Shown in pieces: positions 46,982 to 58,060 of a stretch of DNA of 64,000 bases. The translations under genes and the position numbers were made by a program. Numbering within the stretch: the stretch's first letter is position 1; the number at the start of each line of letters is the position of its first letter. Under the pieces are notes generated by a model. That model was not told where the DNA came from, searched no databases, and saw nothing but the letters and a program-made list of their open reading frames with translations. Origin of the DNA: Distichodus sexfasciatus (Eukaryota; Chordata; Actinopteri; Characiformes; Distichodontidae); contig JAVGVS010000790.1 of the NCBI GenBank assembly GCA_032718565.1, positions 35,001 to 99,000 on the forward strand, written 5' to 3'.

Positions 46982-47469
46982 AATAATCTCCCCACACCCA
47001 CAACAACATATAAACAAACACACACACACACACACACACACAGAACCCCCTTACACACTAATTAAGTCTGATCTTATTCCAGGTGATCTACCTGTTGCCC
47101 ATCAGCAATGAAATCATCAACATGGGCCTGGCAGAGGGTGGAGAGGGTGGACTCACACACCCTGAACCAGAGGGTCTTCAACCTAATCCTGAGCCTAATC
47201 CTAACCCTAACTCCAACCCTAACCCTAACCCCAACCCCAACACTGACCCCAACCTGGACCTGGGCTACCTGCAGAACCCCACCCCGTCCCCCACGGCCCC
47301 CGTCCACCTGCAGGAGACCCCCACTCACCTGGACAGAGCACCCCCCGCTGGCAGGCCGGCTCACAAACCCTCAGCAGGTGTGCGGCAGCGGCCAGCAGGG
47401 GGCAGCAGAGGGGCACCGACACCCACTAACAAGCCCTGCACCCACAGGGGCGACACCGGCAGGGGCTAA
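43318..47469 (+). CDS. SCPP-like secreted P/Q/N-rich protein
   Basis: Likely exons: non-coding 43,318-43,369; 44,523-44,583 (ATG at 44,530; signal peptide MQSAVLLLCVLGLTEAFP); 45,333-45,479 (49 codons); 45,641-45,760 (40 codons); 45,847-45,879 (LLPVWNTIPGV); 46,241-46,313; 46,425-46,458; 46,632-46,671; 47,083-47,469 (stop TAA). A non-coding first exon, a second exon that is essentially only the signal peptide, small phase-0 exons and low-complexity Pro/Gln/Thr/Asn sequence are the hallmarks of secretory calcium-binding phosphoproteins of enamel-like and skeletal matrices. The last exon starts VIYLLPISNEI and runs into an Asn-Pro tract. The 46,241 exon has one extra G near 46,290: without it, PSWMPAAGGAG continues in frame to GQMQ and then VVSRSHLDLGI. 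Phases of the 46,425 and 46,632 exons do not chain cleanly, so they are tentative. The family member is not recognised. Confidence 0.55.
43430..44515 (+). repeat. GAGTCTGATC minisatellite in SCPP-like intron 1
   Basis: Units of roughly 60-90 bp built on GGAGTCTGATCTC, CAACTGTTCTATATTGTAGAC and GCAATAATG recur more than ten times with variable spacing. It fills most of intron 1 and stops just before the signal-peptide exon. Confidence 0.8.
44640..45125. repeat. AT-rich microsatellite cluster
   Basis: (TA)n around 44,757-44,775 and 44,925-44,965, (TATC)n at 44,896-44,929 and (AAT)n at 45,079-45,120, in SCPP-like intron 2. Confidence 0.9.
45900..46160 (+). repeat. CA-rich low-complexity intron tract
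   Basis: (CA)n with CATCTACACACACTACTCACA repeats, similar in style to the NLR intron arrays but without exons. Confidence 0.8.
46675..47045 (+). repeat. CA microsatellite cluster
   Basis: (CA)n at 46,937-46,978 and 47,019-47,042 and CA/ATA-rich sequence between, in the last SCPP-like intron. Confidence 0.9.
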
Positions 47470-47801
47470 CGGTGGGGGAACAAAGGGGCAGCGTTCAGTT
47501 TAGAACAAGTTTTATGTCACATTTCATACTTTAAAGTGAGTTTTATATGAAATTTCATAAACTTTGGTCTTAAATTGTGGAATGCACCTGATTTTCAAAA
47601 ATGTCATTATTGCATTTTGAAGACATATAGCTTTTACCTGCATTAATTACATACACACATTAATATATATTTAAAATATTGTGCATTAAAGGGATTTGGT
47701 CATTTAAAGGTATTATGAATGATTTATGAAACCTTAATGAAAATTTACTCCAAGTATAAGATTGTGATGCCGGGTGCAAATTATCATGTCATATCATATT
47801 T

Positions 47802-47807
47802 AATAAA
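47802..47807 (+). terminator. Polyadenylation signal, SCPP-like gene
   Basis: AATAAA 333 bp after the stop codon. A second AATAAA at 48,286-48,291 could serve a longer 3' UTR. Confidence 0.5.
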
Positions 47808-48299
47808 GCACTGAAATGCTTTTTATCTCAGGCTTATGAAAACAGTAACAACACAAGTTATTATGTATATTAAAGCTGTTACATTTTTATTTAAAGCTGT
47901 TTTAACAGACAGTTTAACAATCTTTAAAGTAGAATTAAATGTGTCTAATAAATGCCTTATTAATACATAATGAGGTTACATTTTGCATTGGAAAAAATCA
48001 TAATTATGGTTGAATTTGGTCCTAAATTGACATTATGTTTGTTGTTAAAGTTGTCATGTTGGTTAACATGAAATGTGTTTGTTATAACTGTATTTTAGAT
48101 ATGTCATAGGCAATGAGCAAATTTGATTCTGAATGCAACAGTGAAATAATTTTAAAATCGGTAAACGTCTGTCAACAACACCCAGCCAAGCTACAAGGAA
48201 GCTCAGTTGCAAATGTTTAAGAGTTAATATTATAATGTGCTTTTCTTCTCATTTCCTCTTTGCACTTGTTTGATGTTGAGCTGTTAATAAATCACTTTT

Positions 48300-49025
48300 A
48301 TTTTTATCCCGTAGCTGTGTGTAATTATGTACCATCCGATGCGTGGCTACTTTTCATTTATAATTTATACTGCAGTAAAATGTTTCTGAGAAAAAGTGCT
48401 TGATTGTTATTTGTGGGTTCATATACTAACAAGATGGACATTTTTTGGAGAAAATTCATGATTGGTGAAAAAATAAAAAAGGGAATAAAGTGAAGGAAAA
48501 AGGAAGAAATAAAAATAAATCAGCAAGCTTGGAGATTTAAGTCTCAAAAAAATGTGTAAGCATAAGAGAAATACAAATCAGCAGTTAAAATTATTCCTCT
48601 GATGATGGGATGTAAATGTAGCAGTGAATTAATATTTCTCCATCAACAAAAACAGATTAAAAATGAGAAGAGTTTTCAAATTAGGCTACTGCAAATAAAA
48701 AAGCCATCTAAAGTTTTCGAATTTCACTACAAAAAGGTTGTACAGATTAAAAGTTGTACAGATCGAAGTTATTTTAGGTAGAAACAGAATGTATAGCTGC
48801 TAAAGAACAATTTTACTTCATTTTACTACATGTTTTTGTACAACATTAGTTTGTTGAGTTTGTTCAATTCTACAGTTGTGTAATGTTATTTTATTAAAAT
48901 GTCAGCTTTCTTGTGAACAAATGCAAGAATTAAGTTGAGCGAGTGATTTTTGCTGAATATTAAGTAAGTCAGTGTGTGGCAAAACTTTTGACTGGTAGTG
49001 TACTTTACGTGTGTATTAGTCTGTG

Positions 49026-49056
<31 letters not shown>

Positions 49057-49795
49057 TAGTCCTAACCTCCAACTTTAATAGGCTTATATGTTATCAATTA
49101 ACAGAAATGCTTATTTAAAACAATTGTATACTCAAGCTGTAGAGCCTAATCCTCACTGTTCCTACTGCAGCGTGGTCAAGGTGAACACACACACACACAC
49201 ACACCTTTACACACCTTCATACACACCTCAAAGTACTGAACAGAAATAACGGACTCAGAAATCTCAAAGAAGAACCCCAGTAAAGTTCAGAACTTGTGCA
49301 GAAGTTAAACTAATTATAAAAACAACTCACTCTTTTTACAGAATAACCTTAATTTTTACATGTGAAAAGCATGAAGTGAAGTTGAATGTTGATTCTGCAG
49401 CATTTTCTTCTGACAAATTAATAATAATAATTTTGTAAAAAGTCTGTTACTTAGAATCAAATCAGGAAACAGAGACAAGCAATTGGAGTGTAAATAAATG
49501 CAAGATGACATCATAAAAAGAGCAAATTAGAATACAAAAGTTTATAAAATATCAAATTAAATATTAAATAAATTAAATTAGTAAGAATTTACAAATCTAA
49601 TCAAAGAAACAACTAAAAATCTAATGAAAATGATTTTTAAAAATAATTAGAAAAAAGTCAGTGTGGAAAATTGTATGCTGGATAATAAATAATTAAATAA
49701 ATAATTAATAAAACTAATAATAAAATAAAATAAAAATGTAAATTTTTGAAACAAGAAAGTGGTTCATTTAAACCCCTTCTCATGAACCTCATCCA
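48300..49795. other. Intergenic, no gene seen
   Basis: AT-rich, with a GT run at 49,022-49,055 and a CA run at 49,181-49,204. Nothing coding. Confidence 0.6.
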
Positions 49796-49872
49796 TATTT
49801 AGAGGTGCTGGGCTGTGTGTGTGTGTGTGTGTGTGTTCGCCCTGCCTCGCTGATTGTCATTTCCATCCTGCG

Positions 49873-49878
49873 TAATCC
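49873..49878 (+). promoter_or_regulatory. CRX-like site upstream of CNGA1
   Basis: TAATCC, the core bound by the photoreceptor homeodomain factor CRX/OTX, lies in a relatively GC-rich stretch (49,840-49,930) just before the putative 5' UTR exon. A 6-bp match alone is weak; context and gene identity make it plausible. Confidence 0.3.
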
Positions 49879-49929
49879 GCAATCCCGCTGCCCTAGTGTG
49901 AAATCCTCCGTCGGTCCGAGCCGGGAGAA

Positions 49930-50109
49930 ACCACAGCAGCCAAATTTGGGGAGTTAATTCAGTTTTTTGAGAAACTTTCACCTTCTTGAGAGTGTGTGTG
50001 TGAGTGTGTAATCGAGGATGAAGCGCATGTCCGAACACCTGTATGGACGTGTAATTGAGATGGACTGAGCGTCAGGTGTGTGGCCTGCTGTGGATTTTAC
50101 TAGCTTTAG
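49930..50109 (+). other. Putative CNGA1 5' UTR exon
   Basis: Sequence ending ...ACTAGCTTTAG followed by donor GTGAGT at 50,110. The next acceptor (GACCAGCAG near 51,348) precedes the coding start by under 30 nt. The transcription start is not visible. Confidence 0.35.
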
Positions 50110-50256
50110 GTGAGTTCATGATTCTACATTTCCTCCACAGATTCCGTTCACCTCATGAGATGTTCATCTCATTTTAACATAATTCTGTTTAACCAGCGTC
50201 TATACTACACATGATGTTAGAAAAATTCCTAAATATTAACTCCATGAATTACTAAC

Positions 50257-50586
50257 TAGGTGTGCAACGATACATTTGATAACGATACAACATTATATTG
50301 ATTCACCACCAAGTCTGTTACGATACGATTCATTTCACTAGCCATCGATATGGGACATGCTGATTTAACACCTTCACTTACTTTCATATCAAATCACAAA
50401 AATCAACTCAAATATCATCTGACATTTTACATTTAAAACATCAACCAGACATTTAACTAAGAAATGATGGTAAATAAATCAATGCTACAATATGTATGAA
50501 GTTTGAATAATATTTAAATTTTATATTTATTGAATTGTTGATTGCTGTATCAGCATTAATGTAGACAGATGTATTGTTACACCCCT
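50257..50586. mobile_element. Small hAT-like element in CNGA1 5' intron
   Basis: Ends TAGGTGTGCAACGATACA and (reverse complement) TAGGGGTGTAACAATACA are inverted repeats. Flanks TTACTAAC and CTACTAAC match 7 of 8. About 330 bp, no coding capacity. Confidence 0.6.
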
Positions 50587-50774
50587 ACTAACAAACAACT
50601 CATTTAATTCCTCTTTTTGTGATGTCACTGTAGACCAATTCAAATAAAAGTTACAAATGGTGAATTTAGTCACAATTCTACCCTAAAGGATCTCCTGGGT
50701 GATCTGTCCTGCTTTTTGGTGTCAATACATAACAGTAAAAGATTAAAAAAGTTAGCATAACAAATTGTCCTAAT

Positions 50775-50970
50775 GAATATATACAGTGTGCATTAGTGGT
50801 TAACATACTTGCCCCTGGACTAAAAGGTCATGGGTTTGAATCCTACCTCCAGCACTACCACCACTGGGTCCCCAACGAAGACCCTAAACCCCAAGTTGCT
50901 GCAGGGAGACGGTCCCTGAAATAAGGAAAAATGGATAAGAGCGTCTGCTAAATGATGTAAATATAATGCA
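50775..50970 (+). repeat. tRNA-derived SINE
   Basis: A GTGGTTAACATACTTGCCCC head and box B-like GGGTTTGAATCC at 50,831-50,842 match pol III promoter layout. The tail GATAAGAGCGTCTGCTAAAT is the common teleost SINE 3' end. Further decayed SINE words at 51,115-51,215. Confidence 0.75.
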
Positions 50971-51374
50971 AAAATGTGAGAAATTTGACAATCAGAAATA
51001 GAAAAACAAAAATAGCAAAAATGGGAAGAAAATGTAGCTGCTACTGGCAAGGAGCGGTGTCCAAGCACCGTAGCACAAAATTTGCAGAAAAAACAGAACT
51101 AAAAACAACAGGATTCCAGCACTACCCACTTGAAACCATAAATGTATAGATAATAAAATAGAGAAATACCAAAAAGCTGTCCACTGCTACTTCACTGATG
51201 GATAAAATGCAGACTGTAACTTATTGAACACTCTTGTCTGCGTGTCTGTTGCATGTTTGACTGTGAGTCTGGACTGTGCTGATGTAAAGCAGCAATAATT
51301 TTATCTACATTTTCACATAAGACTCACCTCCTTCCTTTACGACCAGCAGCCAACGGAGCCTGAGAGCCGTCATC

Positions 51375-54300
51375 ATGTCGTCCCGAGTGAGGCCTCTGGT
51401 CCCTCCCAAGATCCTCCTGGAGGGGGTGGATGAGGTCAGCGTCAGCACCGTGGAGGAGATAACGTGAGCAATGCATCATGAGATCATGGCCTGAGTACCT
51501 AAGATAAAATATTTAATTAAAAATAACAGCATTGTAAGATGTTGACGGCTGGTTGTAGTTGCTTCATTTATTCAACGGTTATCGTTTGATTGTTTGTTCA
51601 GTTGATTAAAAAATGAATGTGATGTGTTGTTTAAAGGAATGGTCAGTGCTGCGATCCCGGGGCTTTATTTAATGTCAACAACAGCAACAACAATGAGGAG
51701 TGAGTAAAACTCATTCATCAAATGTTTTTAGGAAGAAATTTGTTGTTAAAATCCATTTATTCTGTTATTCAGAAATGTTTTCTTATTTGAAATTAGTTTT
51801 TAGGTAGCAACAGAATCTAGAAATGGTGAAATCATTTGTTCATTAAATTTATTGCATGCCTATTTGTGTAAAACATTAGCTTATTGAGGTTTCTTCAATT
51901 CCACAATTGTAAAATATCACACAAAAACTTCACACACACAAATATCACTTTTGAAGATTTTGCACCTACAAGTAAGACTGATTTTCAAGGTCTTCTTTCC
52001 AGGGAAGAGAAAAAAGAGAAAAAGAAGAAAGAGAAAAAGGAAAAGAAGGAGAAGAAAGAGTGAGAGGAGCACATTCCCTACATTCAAATGGGTCTTTATT
52101 TTCTTATAGCAATACCAACTAACCCGCTACATCTTACACCTTTAGGAAAAAAGAGAAGAAGGAGAAGAAAGAGAAGAAGAAGGACAAAGAGCAGGAGGAG
52201 AAGGAAAAGCAGAAAGAAAAAGAAAAAGAAAAAGAGAAGGAGAAGGAGAAGGAGAAGGAGAAAGCCAAGAAAGAGGAGTAGGTTTTGAATCTCAGGTTCA
52301 TTTGGTATTTTAGTGATGATTTGAAACTCTCGGCCTTGTTCAGCAACTGTTCTTAAGAAGAAAATTTATTCTTAAATATGCTTTATTTATTTATTTTATT
52401 ATTTTAATATATGCTTTATTTATATAGTTTATTCTTATTTGATAGTTATTCTTATGTAAGGCCAGGATCTATAACTTCTGAGGAGATACATTTTACTGCA
52501 TGTGTGTTTGTGAAACAGTCAACTGCTTGCATTTTCTTCAATTCCAATAATATCATAGTATTTAAATGTGTTAACTTTCTTAAGAACAAAAATAAAGACT
52601 TTTTTTTGAGGAGTGTTAATTTTCGAAACTACTTTTAGACTTTAGTCATTTCTGTCCTTCATAGTTTTAGGCTAGTTTTTGTTTCCTCTCTTTAAACTGC
52701 ACTATAACAGACTTTCTCAAGAACAGAAGAATTTAAGAATAAACCCTAAGTAGATATTGGTGAATGAGGCCTGGGTGATAATGTGTGTTTTGTATGATAC
52801 AATTTTTTTTTTAATTAGGCCCAAGGAGATCTACGTGATTGACCCTGCAGGAAACATGTACTACAACTGGCTGTTCGTCATCACCTGCCCTGTCATGTAC
52901 AATTGGGTGCTGATCATCGCCAGGTACAGCAGCAGCAGGGAGTAACGTCCCTCACCTCACAATAAAAAACAGTAACACAGATAAAGCCTACAACTACACT
53001 ATACTAAACTATATACGGTACAGCATTGTATGCAAATGCATCAGCATTTAGTGCTTATGTAATTTATGAATTCAACATTCAAGTTTTGTGTAAGAGTTAT
53101 TTGTTATATATTCTTTTAATGTTATTTTTTACTTTTTAAAAGATTTTTAAGGGCTGAGGAAGTGTGTAAAAATTCAGAAGAAAATTGTAAGATTAAAGTT
53201 GTTCATTTATCAGTAAAAACTTATGAACATATCTGAAACCCATACTTAGGTAAAGATCACTTACAAAGAAGGTTGAAGAATTCAAGTACTTAAAGTTTTC
53301 TGCAGCACCATGTCTAATTGTGGTGACTGTCTCTTTAATCCAGAGCCTGTTTTGAAGAGCTACAGCAAGATTATTTGATGTATTGGTTCATCTTTGACTA
53401 CGTGTGTGACCTGGTTTACCTGGCCGACATGGTTTTCCGGACCAGGACAGGTGAGTTCTGGATTGCATTGTCAAACTTCAGTGTATTCACTTACTGTAGC
53501 ACACCATAATACAGTACTTTAAAAATCAAACAAACATAGGCTATACACTGAAGCTGAACTAATATAAAACTGTAAATCCTTAAATTCACCATTCTGCACA
53601 AGAACTCCACCTCAATTCAGAATCAAACTACTGTGTTTGTGTGCTTAGGATATCTGGAGCAAGGCTTGTTGGTGAAGGACGAGAAGAAACTCAGAGACCG
53701 CTACAAAGAGAGCATCCAGTTCAAGCTGGACCTGGTCTCCATGATCCCCACTGATGTCTTCTACTTCTACGTGGGCACCAGCTACCCCGAAATCCGCATG
53801 AACAAGCTGTTCCGCGTCAACCGGCTCTTCGAGTTCTTCCAGCGCACCGAAACCAGAACCAACTTCCCTAACGTGTTCCGCATCTCCAACTTGGTCATGT
53901 ACATCGTCATCATCATCCACTGGAACGCTTGCCTCTACTACTCCTTCTCCAAGGCCATCGGCTTCGGGAACGACCGCTTCGTCTACCCGGACACTTCGGA
54001 CCCCGAGTTTGGGCGCCTGGTCCGGAAGTATGCCTACAGCATGTACTGGTCCACCTTGACTCTGACCACCATCGGTGAAACTCCTCCGCCTGAGAAGAAC
54101 TCTGAGTACTTTTTTGTGGTGACTGACTTCCTGGTTGGCGTGCTGATCTTTGCTACCATCGTGGGTAACGTGGGCTCCATGATCACCAACATGAACGCAG
54201 CCCGGGCTGACTTCCAGGCCCGCATTGACGCCATCAAACAGTACATGAGCTTCCGCAACGTCAGCAAAGATCTGGAGAAGCGGGTGATCAAGTGGTTCGA

Positions 54301-55227
54301 CTACCTGTGGACCAACAAGAAGGCGGTGGATGAGCGTGAGGTGCTCAAGTACCTTCCAGACAAGCTGAGGGTTGAGGTTGCCATCAATGTCCACCTGGAC
54401 ACGCTGAAGAAGGTGCGCATCTTCGCCGACTGTGAAGCCGGGCTGCTTGTGGAGCTGGTGCTCAAGCTACAGCCACAGGTCTACAGTCCAGGTGACTACA
54501 TCTGCAAGAAGGGCGACATTGGTCGTGAGATGTACATCATCAAGGAGGGCAAGCTAGCTGTGGTGGCCGACGACGGCATCACACAGTTTGTGGTCCTTAG
54601 CGATGGCAGCTACTTTGGAGAGATCAGCATCCTTAACATTAAGGGCAGCAGGGCAGGCAACCGCAGGACCGCCAACATCAGGAGCATTGGCTACTCTGAC
54701 CTCTTCTGCCTCTCCAAGGACGACCTGATGGAGGCGCTCACTGAGTACCCGGACGCCAAAGCCATGCTGGAGGAGAAGGGACGGCAGATCCTCATGAAGG
54801 TACTGTCCTGATCTGGTTGAAAGTAGGGGTGTGGACAGAGTGAACTAATTTGCTGACATTGTTCTTTTTTCAGGACAACCTGTTAGACCTGGAGGTGGCC
54901 AAGCAGGGCCCGGACCCCAAGGACATGGAAGAGAAGGTGATAAAGATCGGTACGGTGCTGGACGATCTGCAGACACGATTTGCGCGACTGCTGGTGCAAC
55001 ACGAAGCCGTGCAGAGCCGTCTCAAGAGACGCGTCACCAAACTGGAGAGTAAAATCACTGCCAGCTCCGGCGTGGTCTTCTCTGAAATGGTGGAACCAGA
55101 TCCTTCTGCTGCTCCCCCTGCTCCTCCTCCACCACCTCCGGAGAAAAAAGAGGAGGAGAAGGAGGAGAAGAAAGAGGAGGCAACTAAAGAGGAGGAGGGA
55201 AAGAAAGATGGCGATGAGCAAAAGTAG
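51375..55227 (+). CDS. cnga1: Rod-type cyclic nucleotide-gated channel alpha subunit
   Basis: Eight coding exons with GT/AG borders: 51,375-51,463; 51,637-51,699; 52,003-52,059; 52,146-52,277; 52,819-52,923; 53,344-53,450; 53,649-54,799; 54,874-55,227 (TAG). Total 2,058 nt, 685 aa, close to the usual ~690 of CNGA1. Residues ~51-114 are Lys/Glu-rich. S1 (NWLFVITCPVMYNWVLIIAR) is in exon 5, S2 in exon 6. S3-S6, the pore TTIGETPPP (selectivity Glu ~328), the C-linker (DFQARIDAIKQY) and the cyclic nucleotide-binding domain (YICKKGDIGREMYIIKEGK from ~467; SYFGEISILNIKG) are in exon 7. Exon 8 carries the leucine-zipper coiled coil (EEKVIKIGTVLDDLQTRF) and a Pro then Glu/Lys-rich tail. The product is a plasma-membrane cGMP-opened Na/Ca channel of rod outer segments, assembled with CNGB1. 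The Lys/Glu N-terminus and neighbouring NFXL1 favour CNGA1 over CNGA2/A3. No defect seen. Confidence 0.93.
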
Positions 55228-56226
55228 AAGCTGTGGAAGAGACTATGGACCTTCTATACTTTCTGTATAAAAGTTGTGAAATAAGCAACCATGGAAGAAG
55301 ATGAGAAAGAGGAGGAACACACTCCAAAGCAAAAGTTATGCAAAAGAATTAATATTTAAACATGTATTGTAGATATAAGTGATTGAAAGTTGATGAATGA
55401 TGAAAGTTGGCAGGGAGGGGTAAATGTACTCTACAAAAAGTTGAAAATTTACTGGGAAAAAAACAGATATTTTCTGAAATTGTCGAGTCAGCCGCCTGAC
55501 AATGTCAGTAAATATCTGAGTTACTTTCTCATAAATGTGCAACTTTGTGGGATGTGATTTTTTTTTCTCACAAATTTACAAGTTTAGAAAGTCAGAGGAT
55601 ATCTAATTTTTTTCTCGTAAATTTACAACTTTAATTAAGAAATTTGACTTTTTTTTGTCCTGCCTCTGCCCCATTTTTAAAATGGCCATAATGAGTTGTT
55701 GTAGCTTTCATACCGCATGTGTAAAATGTGAGAAATAATGTAAGATCCAAGTATTAACATCTAATCAAGATTTGATCAAAATAATCCAAAAATAATCTAC
55801 TGTATAAACTCTACCTGGATTTAAATTTTAGTTATGATTCTTTCAAAGCAACATCACAATTCACTTGTTATTCACAAATCAATTAACAGACACCACAGAA
55901 AAAAAGTCATTCTATTTTAGGACCACTTATGAAGAGTTATATTGGGTTATAATGTAAAATATGTTAAAAAAAAAAAAAAAACAAACAAAACAAAAGTGGC
56001 CCAAAATCACCAATTAAAAGACCTAGTGTAAACCAATGAACAGCTACTGTTCTACACCTAATTTTGAGAACATTTAACTAGCTCCATTTTGAACAGAGCT
56101 TGAATTTGAAAAAATATTAGATAAAAAACGGAAAAGTCAAATTTAGAATATGATTAATATATCACTAGTCTATTGGAAGTCTGTTGGGATTTCTGTACTC
56201 GGTCTGTACATATTTTTCATGTTCTC

Positions 56227-56232
56227 AATAAA
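56227..56232 (+). terminator. cnga1: Polyadenylation signal, CNGA1
   Basis: AATAAA in CTCAATAAAGTATTTTTG, 1 kb after the stop. 55,228-56,226 is the presumed 3' UTR; it includes an A-rich run at 55,965-55,995 and no other feature. Confidence 0.6.
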
Positions 56233-56384
56233 GTATTTTTGACTAGATACTGTTTTTTGTTTTCTTGTAAAATGAAATTTACACAAAAGTGCAAATCTAA
56301 TATTTTTAATTAATAAACAGGAGTCAATCAAAATTCGCCTGCAACTGGATTGAACCTCGGCACGACACGTTGCGCCTCTATGAG

Positions 56385-56403
56385 GGATGCTGGGAGCTGT
56401 AGT
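56385..56403 (-). promoter_or_regulatory. ZNF143/THAP11-like motif 1 (NFXL1 promoter)
   Basis: On minus the 19-mer reads ACTACAGCTCCCAGCATCC, matching the established ACTACAnnTCCCAGnATGC promoter motif at all but one informative position. Lies between the CNGA1 poly(A) site and NFXL1. Confidence 0.7.
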
Positions 56404-56455
56404 TTTTATCAACTTTCTCTGACGTGCACGTGTAGGTAAAGAGAGCACGTAACGT

Positions 56456-56474
56456 ACTACGTTTCCCGGTATGC
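56456..56474 (+). promoter_or_regulatory. ZNF143/THAP11-like motif 2 (NFXL1 promoter)
   Basis: ACTACGTTTCCCGGTATGC on plus, a second near-match 52 bp downstream in the opposite orientation to motif 1. Such motifs mark TATA-less housekeeping promoters; a likely 5' UTR exon ends at 56,655 (TTTGCG before GTAGGT). Confidence 0.65.
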
Positions 56475-56655
56475 ACGTCGCTTCATTCAGAGTTTGCCGG
56501 TCAACCGAGGCCACGACTCAAATCGCTTAGCGCACTAGGGAAGTATGCCAAACTCAAGGCACCACCAGCGGGAAGCGAACTACTTAGTATGGAAGTGTAC
56601 GGGTAGGGACGGTGCCCGAGTCTGGCAGCGGGTTTGGTGAAGCTAGTGCTTTGCG

Positions 56656-58051
56656 GTAGGTTTGAGGATTTTTTAAAAATAAGATTAAAACGTCTCATAT
56701 TTTTCTTAAAAATCACCTCAAGTCGTGAAAGAGCGGCGTGATCTGAGAGAATAAAATATGTTTTATAAGAGACAATTTGGGAGATTTTAGACATTTATTC
56801 AGATTTGCCTGCTAGCCTGGACGTTAGCTGGAGGCTAATCAGTCAGAATGAGGCAGAGTTCCTCACACAGGACTCACTTACCTCAGACACAAAACAGCGA
56901 TTAATAAAGAACTTAAAATCCTAAAATCCAATTTAGAACCAGATCATTAATACAATTTCAACAGCAGACCAAGTCAGAAGTTTGTTACAGTCAAAACATC
57001 AGTATAATGTGGTGTATTACAGCTGGGTTTATCGCCTCTGAGCTGTACCGTGGGAATAAGTCAAAACTCAGATTTGATTTCAATCTCCATCGTGAATCAA
57101 ATTTTAATTTACTTCGTGTTATACTTTAGATTTATATCCAGCGATTTATACTGCACCTATAATCAGAATTTAACTTAAAGTTACCAAGTCCACTGTTAGA
57201 ATATTACAGATATTTACAGTGGCTAAGTAATAAAAGTGTCATAAAAGTGAGTAAAATTACAGAAGTATCTGATATTGCTGTTTTTGATTGTTCATAAGTA
57301 TTAAAAATATTCAAATATCACGAGTAAACTTGCTTGAATATCTGGTATTGATTGCTCTTAAATATTAAAGTTGTTAGTATTTAATTGAGTAAAAGTACTA
57401 AAATATCTGATATTTATTGTTTTTAAGCACTAAAAGTACTACTTGAGTAAAAGTAGTAACTGGTATTGACTGTTCTCTTGGTGTTAGATACTCAAGTACA
57501 CATACTTAAGTATACGTAAGTTTCTGATATTGAAAATATATATAAAGGTGCTCAAATACTTCTTGAGTAAATGTGCTAAATGATCTGATATTGAGTGTTA
57601 TTCCATATTAAAATGCTAGAGTACTACTCGAGTACAAATATGTAGCTGATATTGGCTGCTCTTTGGTAGTAAAAGTGTTCAAATACTACCTGAGTAAAAG
57701 TACTAAAATATCTGGTATTAATCAGAATTAAAAATATTAGAATGCTATTGGAGTTAAAGTACAGTACGTGAACACTACTTAAATACTTATCGGGCTAATC
57801 GTCCTACTAAAATGAAGGTTAGTGACTACAAAAAAAACCTTGACTCAACATATGATCATCAGTTATCACAATTAAGTGAACATTTCACTTCACAATTAAA
57901 AGAACAATTGTATTCACATTAGTCGCCTCTATTTTAGGTTTTAGAATGTCAGTTTTGATAAATTTTTGATTGATTGCTCAGCCCTACCTTTACTTTCTGC
58001 ACATCTTTCATACTATCGGCATGGTAACATTTTGCTTCCTCCATCACCTAG
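56656..58051 (+). other. NFXL1 5' intron
   Basis: AT-rich intron between the putative 5' UTR exon and the first coding exon (acceptor CACCTAG at 58,051). Contains the minisatellite at 57,220-57,790; otherwise nothing. Confidence 0.5.
57220..57790 (+). repeat. Tandem AT-rich minisatellite
   Basis: About eight imperfect units of 60-75 bp: AGTACTAAAATATCTGATAT, TGATTGTTCTTAAGTATTAA, then AAATACTACTTGAGTAAAAG. Unit size estimated by eye. Confidence 0.75.
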
Positions 58052-58060
58052 AGGATCGGC

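Noticed and set aside
47175..47250. Interstitial telomere or chromosome end
   Set aside because: Only about a dozen degenerate hexamers, in frame inside a spliced exon with unique flanks.
52088..52288. Arg/Lys-rich 66-codon frame
   Set aside because: A shifted reading of the CNGA1 polypurine exon; the true frame gives Lys/Glu with correct splice phases.
53645..54394. 249-codon minus-strand frame in the large CNGA1 exon
   Set aside because: Antisense of a GC-rich coding exon; no splice or family support.
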